Positions 1-12,500 of a stretch of 64,000 nucleotides of DNA are shown here, in pieces. The notes below the pieces were generated by a model that did no database searches, had not been told where the DNA came from, and saw only the letters and a list, made by a program, of their open reading frames with translations. Every line of letters begins with the position of its first letter. Within the stretch, counting starts at the first letter, position 1. This stretch comes from Hermatobates lingyangjiaoensis (taxonomy: Eukaryota > Arthropoda > Insecta > Hemiptera > Hermatobatidae): assembly GCA_026182355.1 (NCBI GenBank), contig JAPFBL010000312.1:288001-352000 (forward strand). The letters run 5' to 3'. The position numbers were made by a program, and so were the translations under genes.

Positions 1-136
1 CTTGTGTTCTCTAGCTGTAACTTTAAGTATATATATATATTATATAATATATATATATATAAATTTCACATAAACACGTGAAACAACAATCAATGATCAA
101 ATTCAATCAATGATTCCCATTTCTTATTGTGGTTTG

Positions 137-174
<38 letters not shown>

Positions 175-813
175 ATGTGTGTGTTTCTTTCAATTGTTTG
201 TTTCTCAAGATTAATTCTGAAATTTTATATATAAAACAACACATTTCTGTGATACAACTGCTAATTACAATTAGTAAGCAATAATCAACGTAAAATGACC
301 CTGACTATCGATTTCTTGTCATCACTAAGTTAAATAAATAAAAGCCCGTCATTTTTAACTACATAAGAATTCAATCGCTCAAAGCATTGATAAAAAAAAC
401 CATCATAAATACAACAATAAGAAGTCTCACTTGACTGCTTTTAAAACAAATTATGAAAAATAGAATATGTAAACTTTTGAAAAGTTCGAATTTCTTTTTT
501 TTTTCTTAAAAAAATCACAGAATAATTTCAAAACAATACTGAATTAAAGGTAATCCGAGTTATTTTTCCTTTTACTAAGTTAAGGTATAGGTTTTTTTTT
601 TGTACAAGAATATATATTTATATATTTTAAATTATACTAAAGACTAAATGTGATGGTTATTTAAAGCGTGGAAAAGGAATCCAATGTAAAATGTAATGTA
701 AAAGATATAAAGAAAACAAGAAAAAGTGATATTCAAGATGGTTTATACTCCGCTTCTAAAAAGGGTAAAACAAATAAACCATTAGTGAAATAAATCCAAC
801 GAAATGAAGGCAG
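1..813. other. 3' flank of the PGM2-like gene
   Basis: No coding sequence is seen. Bases 30-65 and 140-185 are TA and TG microsatellite. Bases 60-140 hold the two outer ends of the commonest hammerhead/Penelope repeat joined head to head without the ribozyme core. The rest is AT-rich. The 3' UTR and polyadenylation site of the minus-strand gene should lie here, but I saw no clear AATAAA on that strand close to the stop. Confidence 0.5.
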
Positions 814-916
814 TTAAGGATCCTTGTAGATAAGGCCGTGTTGTTCAGGTTGGAGAAACTCTGTTATGATGCCCTGAACCATTTCTTTCAGTGTCTTCCT
901 CAGTTCTTCAACATCT
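814..916 (-). CDS. PGM2: PGM2-like exon 12 (stop)
   Basis: Codes residues 576-609, ending in GLIYKDP and TAA. The helical [20 protein letters not shown] fits the C-terminal helix of PGM2. The acceptor is a long T tract followed by CCAG. Confidence 0.88.
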
Positions 917-3900
917 CTGGAAAAAAAAAACAAACAAGAATTGAACCAATATTACAGAACAATCAGGATCAGGCAAAATGATCTGACACATTTGTAGGTT
1001 TAGCCTAAAGACAAACTGCAAAGAACTAATGTATTTTATAGTACTAGTAGGCAAAACCCTTTAGGTTGCAGTGGAAGTCCCCTACAAGGAAACACACTTA
1101 GACTAAACATTGGGCCCTTTGTGATACCACACAATGAAGATTGATTCTACATAGGGAGTCCTAAATTTTTGCCTAATTCAAGTGTATTTAGAGTAGGGAT
1201 CTTCAATAAATACCTGATATCTTACAGGCTCGGGACCGACGGCTTAACGTGCTCTCCTAGGGACAAAGAGTTCACATTTATTGACCTACCATGTGAGAGC
1301 CAAGTGGCTATTGAACCCCAAACCCACCACGGGTTTTTGACTATGACGAAGACTGCTTGTTGTGGTTGAAAGATCGTAATCTTTTTTTCCTAGTTCTGTT
1401 GTGGTGTGATCATATATATATATATATATATATATATAACAGATTCAATAATATACCGACCGTTTGATAGAATACGTGTGTTATCCAATCGGAAAGGTGA
1501 TATTACAAAAATATCTAAACATTTTTTCATAGTACAAAATTCTTACTTCTAAGTAAGTTATATTTTATTTATCTCTAAAAACTGGCAACAGATCTTCATC
1601 TAAGCTTGTATTGTTAAATAGCAGAGCAGATTCTGTATTCACGATTTTTTTTCAGCAATCATTCTTTTTTTCTAAGTTCTTATAAAATTCATTAAGTTGT
1701 AACAATTCATTTTTATATTGTTTTTGTGATTTCTTATTATTCTTTGTTTGTAAGCCTATTAAAAAGTTTTTAAAATAAAACCGAAACGTCTGCAAGAGAG
1801 TTTGATTTTTGAAGCTAGAAAATTTGACCGAATCTCGATTAATATCTTTGAACTGTATACATATTTCAACCAATGTAAGAAATTATCAAATGGAACTTAG
1901 ATCTCTTAAAGAAAACAACATGTCTTCGACAGTCTCACTTACACTGAAACACGCGAAACAAGACATCTGGTATGGAACTGAGAAAAAGTGAGCCAAATCA
2001 AGTAATTTACAAACATTTGTGAAACAATCAAAGGTAGATTTCGTAAAATAATCATAGGTAATAAATTGAGAGAAAAAAAACAACTGACTGTTTTTCAGGC
2101 GGAGCACACAATTCAGTGTAGTATTTGAGCTTAGGTTCAGTGCCTGAGGTGCGTAAAGTTGCTACAAGGCCGTTATCAAATGAAAATGTTATCATTTGGC
2201 TGGACTTTGATACAGGTAGAAGGGCTTTGTTGTCTGGTTGGCGAGAGTCATAGCCTGTGGTAAGGTCACGAACTGCGACCACCCTATACTTCCCATGACA
2301 TATCACTTCTGGATACTGAAAAAAAAAAAAAAAATTCCTTAATAATCCATTAAGTCATCTATTCATTAAAAAAAAAATTATTTTCTAATATCAGGACTGT
2401 CACTATAATGACTAACACAATACTTCAATGTTTCAACAACAAAGATAAACAAATACTTAAGTTCCTCAAAAAAATTTATAACAAGCTATAGTAATTGTTC
2501 AAACCAAATGCCTAAGTTTCCGTTTTATAGGCCACATATATATATAAAATTTAACACATAGGAAAGAACACAGAAAGACACTACAGAACTCACTTTGATA
2601 TTCTCACTTCTACTTCGTTTGAAGTGTGTTTCTTTACTCTGTTTGTTACTCTTTTTCGATTTTGAACTCGTATTATGTCCAATTTGGATCGTCTTTCGAT
2701 TTTATAGCAATATATATATAAATATATTCGTTTACTCTCTGATGATATAAATTGAAAGGCCTCAGAGCATTTATTTCTATTGTTTTCCTTTTTCCATTGG
2801 GGTTTCAACTTTATATATACTATATAGTAGTTAGCTTCAGCTAATCAAAGGGACTACTTCTGCCCGATGACGACGAATGTCGAAATATCGTTGTGAGTCT
2901 TTTTTGTGTTTTTTTATATGTTTGTCTCTTTCCTTTGTGAAATATATATTTAAAAACTGGCAGCAGGTCCTCATCTAAGCATTTATTGTTAAATAGCAGA
3001 GCAGATTCTGCATTCACGATTTTTTTTCAGCATTTGTTCTTTTTTTCTAATCACTTTTCTGTGCTGCAAAGGCAATGAAAATAACAAATTTCCCAGAGAT
3101 AAACTGAGGCAATAACACAGTCCAATAACTGATAACATATATTAAGGACTAACCATAACTAAATTATAGAAGAAAACACAAGCTTTCGACCTCTTCTATA
3201 ATGTAGTTATGGTTAGTCTTTAATATATGTTATCAGTTATTGGACTGTTATTGCCTCCAGTATGTCTCTAGGAAATTTGTTATTTTCATTACCTTTGCAG
3301 CACAGAAAATTGATTAGAAAAAAAGAACAAATGCTGAAAAAAAAATCGTGAATGCAGAATCTGCTCTGCTATTTAACTATGGATATATGGATGTTTAGGA
3401 AGCAGGCCTTCATTTATGCAAGTTTTGTTAAAATTAATGCTAATTGTTTACAATTAATGCTAAGTTTCACATATTTTTCTACTCAATTTTCTACCTTTCT
3501 CTAAGAAAGAATCTCTATATATTTAGAACAAGATACACAAGTACACCAAAATTTTTATTTGTAGAGACCGATATGTCATTATGTGTTTTTTTTTTCATTA
3601 GTTTCAATAATCTATCCAGTATTAGACTCTACTTTCATTGCAGTTATCGGATATGTCTTACGACAGTCAATTATTATTCTCAGAACTGCGCTTTGAATGT
3701 GTTCGTTCTTTTTTTTTTGTTTTCTTTAAAAACAATTACAATATAATTAGATTTAAATTAATAAAACTCACAGATTCAGGTCCTGAATAGTTGCGAAGTT
3801 TCTCAAATATTTTCTTAATCGTCACTGGATTGTGGCAGATGAAGTAGGAGTTTTCTGACAGGTGATAACCATACCTGAATAACACACATATTTATATATA

Positions 3901-4818
3901 TATTGTTTTCTATGAGTTGTCCGGGGAAAGGATATATGGCGGAAGCTTCGCAGGGCAGCCGGTAACTGGGTCATTCTAGGAGCCACACTCATGGACCTAC
4001 AAACTCTTCTCTCCTATTGGTCACCATCGTAACGAATCATATATATATACATATAACAGTTCAAAATTGAGGATAGGTAGCACAACCGTAGCACAATTGA
4101 GGATAACGGCTAGTAACCTTTGCGTCGACAATGTGCTTGGTCTCCCTTTCTCTTTTCTCCTAAAGACAGATTGCCCGAAAATTTTAGTTTGTAAGTGTGT
4201 TTCTTTACTTTGTGTGCTACCTATCTTCAATTTTGAACTGTTATTGTGGCCAGTTTGGATCGTTTTTCCGTTTATTAAGTGAATGTATATATGTATATAT
4301 ATATATCAATGAATTTATTGTATTGTATTGTATTGTATTGAATGTATTGATTGTTATTTCGCGTGTTTATGTGAAATCTTTTTATATATGTATATATTGA
4401 TAAAAGTATCGACCGTGGAATAGAAACAAAACTAAAGTTTATTGGGACTCGGTCAGTTCTTCAGGTTCAAATTAAACTCTCATTGCCAACGTTTCGGTCT
4501 TTATTTAAAACCTTTTTCATAGGCAGAAGTATAAATTTTGAAACAGAAAAACTAAGTATTACATTACAAATTATTTTACAAAGAAAAATAGTATGTGGAT
4601 TTTAACAGTTCAGTGTCACATGTTCATTCAGATAGTTGTTGTTAAAATCCACATACTATTTTTCTTTGTAAAATAATTTGTAATGTAATACTTAGTTTTT
4701 CTGTTTCAAAATTTATACTTCTGCCTATGAAAAAGGTTTTAAATAAAGACCGAAACGTTGGCAATGAGAGTTTAATTTGAACCTGAAGAACTGAACGAGT
4801 CCCAATAAACTTTAGTTT

Positions 4819-4849
<31 letters not shown>

Positions 4850-5613
4850 GGACATGTTCTTGACCTCTTTAATTTGACACAATATTTAGTAAGTTTTTTT
4901 TTAGGTATAGTTCTTTCAATTGAAATACTTCTTTTTGTCACCGTTTCGATGTATTTTTACATCATCCTGAAGGCTACAAAAACAAGATTAGACTACAATA
5001 TTTTCAAAGTCAATATACCATTTCAGTATGGGCTACAATAATAACACTACAACCTAGGTACAGTTTATCTTGGTTTTAGTACAGCATCAAATAGTAAAAC
5101 ACCATTAAGAAGTTTCGTCTATATTTGTAGACGTCTTCTTATTGAACAAAAAAAGTTTACATGACCGTTGTATTCAAATCAAACTACAGTGATGTAGTTT
5201 GTCTACCCCTGAGGATGTATAAAAATATAGACAGTATATATAGTTAGCTTAAAGGTGTCCTACTGTTTGACACTAAACCTCGATAGAAAACAATAGTGTT
5301 ATGTATATATATACAAAACTGAAGTTTATCGGGACCCAGTCCGTTCTTCAGGTTCAAATTAAACTCTCTTTGCCAACGTTTCGGTTTTTATTTAAAACCT
5401 TTTTCATAGGCAGAAGTATAAATTTTGAAACAGAAAAACTAAGTATTACATTATAAATTATTTTACAAAGAAAAATAGTCTGTGGATTTCAACAACAACT
5501 GTAGTTTGAATGAACACGTGACACTGAACTGTTCAGTTCATATATATATTATATCACTTAATTAAACGAAACACGATCCAAACTGGACACAATACGAGTT
5601 CAAAATTCAATAC

Positions 5614-5660
<47 letters not shown>

Positions 5661-6596
5661 AATATCAATGATCAAACCACAATATGAAATGGGAAAACAA
5701 GACTAAGATCTTTCAACCGTAACAACCAGTCTTCGTCAGAGTCAAAACCCAACTCAAGTTTGTTGTTTGATCATTGATTGTTATTTCACGTGTTAATGTG
5801 AAATCTTTTTATATATACATATATACACTTAAAATAAACTGTAACACAAAGAAAGAAACGTAACAAAAACCATTATTCAAACTTGACTGTCATCCATCCG
5901 TCAATTCACCTCTTCTCCTGATGAAGACCACCAAAACGGTCGAAATATTGAAACGTGAGTCCTTTGTTACGTTTTTTTCTATGTGTCACAGTTTATTTTA
6001 AGTTTAATCAGTCCTTCCAGATTGCCTTTCTTTTATTACTTTATAAACGTTCTGATGGGGAATTACAAAAATAACGACTTCACACAAAAGACCATGTTAA
6101 AACTAACAACGCATTTCCAACTCTTAGATTCCTTCTCCAGGTTTACATCTGCACTGTTGCAATATCACCCTCATCAGAGCAGATATAAATCTGAATAAGA
6201 ACACAAAGTTTTTAACATAAAGCTCTTTTTTGTGTTGGAGACTTAAATAGTTTTTTTTTTAAATTCCCCTTAATGAGAGTAAATACCACAGTATAACTGA
6301 TTGCACAGGTAATAAATTAAATCAAAACATCTACTACTTACTTTGCATATAAGGCTTTTAGTTGTTGGCTTATTGTTTTATTTTCAACAACAGCTAAATA
6401 GGCTGCCATTTCAGCGAGTCGAACAGCAGCTGTGATGCCATCTTTGTCGAGAACATGCGTCCCTGACATAAACCCAATCGCTTCTTCAAAGGCAAACAAT
6501 ACTGTTTTACCCTTCATCTTTAATTCGTACGCTTTGTTACCCATCCATTTGAAACCAGTAAGAGTTTCCTGTTAACAAATCAATGTTTACATACAT

Positions 6597-6638
<42 letters not shown>

Positions 6639-7625
6639 GGGGGAGAGAGTGAGAGAGGGAGAGTGAGAAAGGGAGAGGGACAGAGAGAGTGAGAGGGGGA
6701 GAGAGAGGGAGAGATAGACGGAGAGAGGGAAGAGGGAGAGAGAAAGGGAGAGAGAGAGAGATTCTGACACACACCACAAAGAATGACACCCACATAAACA
6801 ACTGATTCTACTTAAATCTTACCACAAAACTAAGTCCCTCCGAGTCGGCAATTGTTTTTAGAATTTTACTAGATACAGTGCTTGAGATCAAATATGCATT
6901 CGACAGTTGTTCAGGAGTTGGGTTGAATTTTTTTTTATAACAGTGCATTTCCCACCAACCTAACAGAGCTCCCATTTCGTTTCCCGTAAAAACTTTCCAT
7001 TCATTTGTTTCTCTGAAACATATAATACATTTTTTTTTATATAAAATTGAATAATATAACATTAAATACAAAATATTTTAAAAATAACATAAGGTAAAAT
7101 GAATTAGTATGCCCTACCTTCACTAAATGAAATCTATTAAACTCTCAAATGTCGGTTATTTAATTTATTTATTTTAAATATTTCTATAGATTCAGTGCTG
7201 GCTAAAAACTTTACATTTTCATTTTATAACTAAAGATTATTTATATGTAAAATTTAACTCTCAAACAATGTAACCTGTAGCGTTTTCACGACATTTAAAT
7301 AAACACCTACCTATACAGATACACACACACACACACACATACACACACATAAATTCTCTCTCTCTCTCTCTCATAGGCCAAACTCATTCACAGATTATAA
7401 CTTTCATTAGCAAGGCTAAAAGAGATACAGATGTGTGCGTGTGTAAGTGAGTGAGCGAAAGAGAGGGAAAGAGGAAGGAATGAGGGGACATGCACAAATG
7501 AAGAGGTAGCGAGAGGGATTCCGACACACTCTCACAAAGAAAGAGAAAGATAGACGTAAAAGGAGAGAGAGAGAGAGAGATTCTGACACACACCACAAAG
7601 AAAGAGAAAGAAAGACATAAAGGAG

Positions 7626-7681
<56 letters not shown>

Positions 7682-7800
7682 CTGAACACACAAAAACCAC
7701 AAAGGAAGAGAAGAGAAAGACAAAAAGGAGAGAGAGAGAGAGAGGAGAGAGATCCACAACACCACAAAGAGAAAGAGAGACGCAAAAGGAGAGGGAGAGA

Positions 7801-7848
<48 letters not shown>

Positions 7849-7943
7849 CTGACACACAGCGCAAAGAAAGAGAAAGAAAGACATAAAAGGAGAGAGAGAG
7901 AGAGAGAAAAAAAAAGAGAGAGAGAGAGAAGAGAGAGAAGGAG

Positions 7944-7977
<34 letters not shown>

Positions 7978-8027
7978 TCCGACACACACCACAAAGAGAA
8001 AGAGAGACGTAAAAGGAGAGGGAGAGA

Positions 8028-8088
<61 letters not shown>

Positions 8089-8214
8089 AGAGAGAAGAGA
8101 AAGAAAGAGAGAGAGATCCGACACACACCACAAAGAGAAAGAGAGACGTAAAAGGAGAGGGAGAGAAAAGAGAGAGAGAGAACAGAGAGAGAGAGAGAGA
8201 AAGAGAGGAGAGAG

Positions 8215-8254
<40 letters not shown>

Positions 8255-8496
8255 CCAACATACACCACAAAGAGAAAGAGAGACGTAAGAAGGGAGAGAA
8301 GGAGAGAGAAAAGAGAGAGAGAGAGAGATCCAACATACACCACAAAGAGAAAGAGAGACGTAGAAAAGGAGAGGGACGAGAAAAAAAGAGAAGAGAGAGA
8401 AAGAGAGAGAGAGAAAAGAGAGAGAGAAAGAAAGAGAGAGAGATCCGACATACACCACAAAGAGAAAGAGAGAGTAAAAGAGAGGGAGAGAAAAAC

Positions 8497-8529
<33 letters not shown>

Positions 8530-8580
8530 TCCAACATACACCACAAAGAGAAAGAGAGACGTAAAAGGAGAGGGAGAGAG

Positions 8581-8618
<38 letters not shown>

Positions 8619-8665
8619 AACATACACCACAAAGAGAAAGAGAGACGTAAAAGGAGAGGGAGAGA

Positions 8666-8702
<37 letters not shown>

Positions 8703-9532
8703 GGAGAGAGATTCCGACATACTTTCACAAAGAAAGAGAAAGATAGACGTAAAAGGAGAGAGAAAGAAAGAAAAAGGAGAGAGAGAGAGTCCGACATACA
8801 CCACAAAGAAAGAGAGAGACATAAAAGATAGAGAGAAATACAGATGAGTGTGTGTGTATGTTTTCATACGAGAGAGAGAGGTATGAGGGAGGGACCGATA
8901 CAGGCTCTAAGAAAGAAGAGAACCAAAAAAGGGCACTTTTTCACCCAAAGTCTACAGTCATTTGATTGTTGAATGACTCACCACAAAAAAATTGTATATA
9001 TAAAATACAAAGTTTGTCAATCTGTGCGCAATAGAAATAAAACTGGAGACATTGAAGATAAAAAGAAACATATGGATCTTATATAACTTTTTTTCGAAGG
9101 AACTAACTACGGTGTTTTTGATTTTGATTAGGGTCCATTTTGAGATCGACCGACCATACCATAAACATAACACAGGGTATATCAGCTAGTACTCTATAAG
9201 CGACAAGTATTTAAAAAAAAAAATGTTATTTACTTACAGGGACTTTTCAGCTAAGGCAAGTCTGTCGGCATCAGGATCATTGGCCAGAATTATAGTGCAT
9301 CCATTCGAATTGGCTGTATTAATGGAACAGTCCAACGATGACTTACCTTCCTCTGGGTTAGGAAATTTAACTGTGGGGAATTCTGGATCTGGTTCTATTT
9401 GTTCTTTAACGTATACGAGATCCTGAAAAAAAACATGATAGTTTATTATAAAGCTCTTTATAATATCTTTTCTCTATACCTGACTGCACCTACCTACATA
9501 TATAAATCATATATTCAATAATATATCATCTG

Positions 9533-9598
<66 letters not shown>

Positions 9599-12500
9599 AC
9601 CTTGAATTGAGCGACTTTAAAGGCTTCCTTGATAAAGGGGTATCCAACGCCATGCATGGCTGTATATGTTATTGAGAAAGGCGCCTGTCCGTTTAGACTG
9701 GGTTGGTACAGTCTCTGCTTTACTGTTGTCATGTACCGCACGATTACATCGTCCAACACATCCTCTAGTTTATCACTGTAAAACAACATCGCTTAGTATA
9801 TATATTAAAAAAATTATAAAATCATCTACTATAAGAATATATCGAAAATGATCGCAGTTTCTGTATTCACAACCTTTATTAACAGATTCTAACCTCCTGG
9901 CTATTGTCCTTATTGTAATAGGTAAAATATAAATCAGGTTTATATATATATATATATATTAAGTTCAATATAGACAAAGAAACATAGAGAAATTAAAAAC
10001 ATGCACTGTTTTCTATATGTTTCTTTGTCTACATTGAACTTTATTTTCTGTTCGGATCGTATCTTCATCGAACGATATATATACATATATATAAAGCTTT
10101 CACATAAACACGTGAAATAACAATCAATGGTCAAACCACAATATGAAATGGGTAACAAGACTGAGATCTTTCAACCCTAACAAGCGGTCTTCGTCAGAGT
10201 CAAAAACCTGGTGGTTAGAGGTGGTTTTTGACTCTGACGAAGACCGCTTGTTACGGTTGAAAGATTTTAGTATGAAATGAATCAGAATGAAGTTATCAAT
10301 TTTAGTATGATTTAGTATGATCAATTTTTTTAGTATGAAGTATCAATATGAAATGGGAAAACAAGACTAAAATCTTTCAACCGTAACAAGCGGTCTTCGT
10401 CAGAGTCAAAAACCACCTCTGGTTTATTATATATCACCAATGATATATACACGAGTTCAAATATCATTGAAGAAGAGTAATATCATACAGAGTAAAGAAA
10501 CACACTTACAAACTCAAATTTTCGGGCAATCCGTTTTCAGGAGAAAAGAGAAAGGAAGACCAAGCCCTTTGTAGATACAAAGACAAGTGGGTTACTTGCT
10601 ACACGTCTACAACGTGATTGGTCTCCCTTTCTCATTTTACTGATAACAAATATATAAAATTTTCACTATAACACGTGATATAAATATTCAGGCAACTCAC
10701 CACAAATGATTGAAGATAATCGCTCTGAGGCCTTTCGTTTATCACGTCGTCAAATTATAAAAGAAAGAAATGACTATCAACTTTTGCTCTAAAGTACACA
10801 AAAATTAAATGGAAACTCCCTCTCCTTAGGTATAAAGAGGCCAAGTTACACCACCATTCTTAACCCCAAGACACAAGATAGGAAGACACGCTTACCTGGG
10901 TTCTTTGTGGTACTCTAAAGTGAGGGTAAACTAAAGAATAAATCACACTTTTCATCCTTTTGAACAACAAAGATGATATCTAAAGAAAGTTTATACTTGG
11001 TTAGAGTAGACCAAGTATACATAGGTTCTCATATCCCTACTCTAATAAACTTAGGGACAAATTTTGATTATAATCCAATATCAATATCAATTATGTAATG
11101 TGTGTATTGTAATATCAAACATTTACAATGAAAATAGGTGGCAAAAAACTAATGAACCAAACTCTCTGGTTCTAAAAACAGCAATGAAGATGTAAGCATG
11201 CTCGAATGGGCTATGGAATCAAGCAATCAAAAATAAATATCTGATTTGAAGAGTAAATGAAATAAAAAATATACCCTAAATGAAACATGTAAGTATAACA
11301 CACCTGTTTAGTTCCATATAGACTTCAGGATTCCATGATTCCTGTTGGGGTTCTAGCGATTGCATGATGCAATCTGAAATGCTCTTATCTGCTGGAGACA
11401 CTATCTGTAAAAATAAAATATAAATATATAGCTAAATAGGAATATTTTCCTTATGTCGATCACATATAGTTAACACTATTCTTTTAAGGGAAATGAAATG
11501 GAGAAACCTTCTGATCTACATAGAAAGATCAGGAAGATTCTCCTAGGAGTAGGATCCGGGATACATGGGGAAGGCAAAAAGGGCCCACTTGGCTGGCCTA
11601 CTTGCCAGATCTTAGATCTACCCGCCTTACTACTACTACTACTGATTTTTCTTTTTTTATCGAGGTTTGGTCTAGCTTCAATAATACAACACCTTTAAGC
11701 CGATGTCTTATCTATATTTGTAGACATCTTCAGGCCTACATCAACAGAATGCGTTTGCAGTTTACATTGGGCAAACAAAACAGTATTTAAAAGATATGTT
11801 AGCTCTACATAAATATGATATTAAATCAAAGAAAACATTTTTGCTTTTGCCCATGGTTCAATTAACAATAGTCATAACTTTAACCAATATGACAAGAAGA
11901 TTATAGATTATGAAAATGAGAAAAATAAGAGGCATATAAAAGAAATGATTCACATTCGAAAAACCAAAAATGCTTGTAATAAAAAAACGGATGCAGAAAA
12001 ACTAAGTAAAATATATAGTCTATTACTTAGTAATTAAGAAATACGGTTGTAGTTTTTCTGGTTCTTTTTTGATACAGTTTTAATGAGTTTATTAGGGTTG
12101 TTTTGAGTTATCAAGTCTGATATAGAAGGTTCGAAAAACGGTCACTTGGGCAACACACTATCTGATTTGAACACAAACTGTTATATAGTTGCTTCCTTAC
12201 AACAGAAAAATACCAAGGTGTAATTATGTATGTTAATTAAATACTGTAATATAATTACTTTTCATGTTATTATAATTAAATTCTGCATTGATATAGCCCT
12301 GAAGATGTCTAAAAATATAGACGAAACGTAGGCTTCAAGGTGTTATATTATTGAAGCTAGACCAAACTTCGATAAAAAAGAAAAATAGTGTTAAATAAGA
12401 ATATAAATATATAACTTTTAATATGCTGTTTGTTTTCCAACACTCAAACTTACTTTCTCCTTTTCGTGCTATTCTAGTGGCGGAAATTATGGCTCATTCA

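Larger units (their letters stand above)
11643..12390 (+). mobile_element. Penelope-like element remnant with inverted hammerhead ends
   Basis: Two inverted arms of about 80-90 bp (11643-11740 and 12300-12390) enclose a decayed PLE C-terminal coding region. The right arm carries an intact hammerhead on the same strand as the coding region, and the left arm a broken one. The pairing of GIY-YIG remnant and ribozyme matches what is known of Penelope-like elements. Confidence 0.7.

Noticed and set aside
1652..2107. Short frames near exon 11
   Set aside because: Either intronic AT-rich frames or read-through past the exon 11 donor; the joined PGM2-like reading explains the coding part.
7384..8867. 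Three overlapping minus-strand frames of 386-483 codons
   Set aside because: Pure Ser/Leu/Phe translations of the GA-rich minisatellite; all three frames are open for the same reason, and no start, splice or domain evidence exists.
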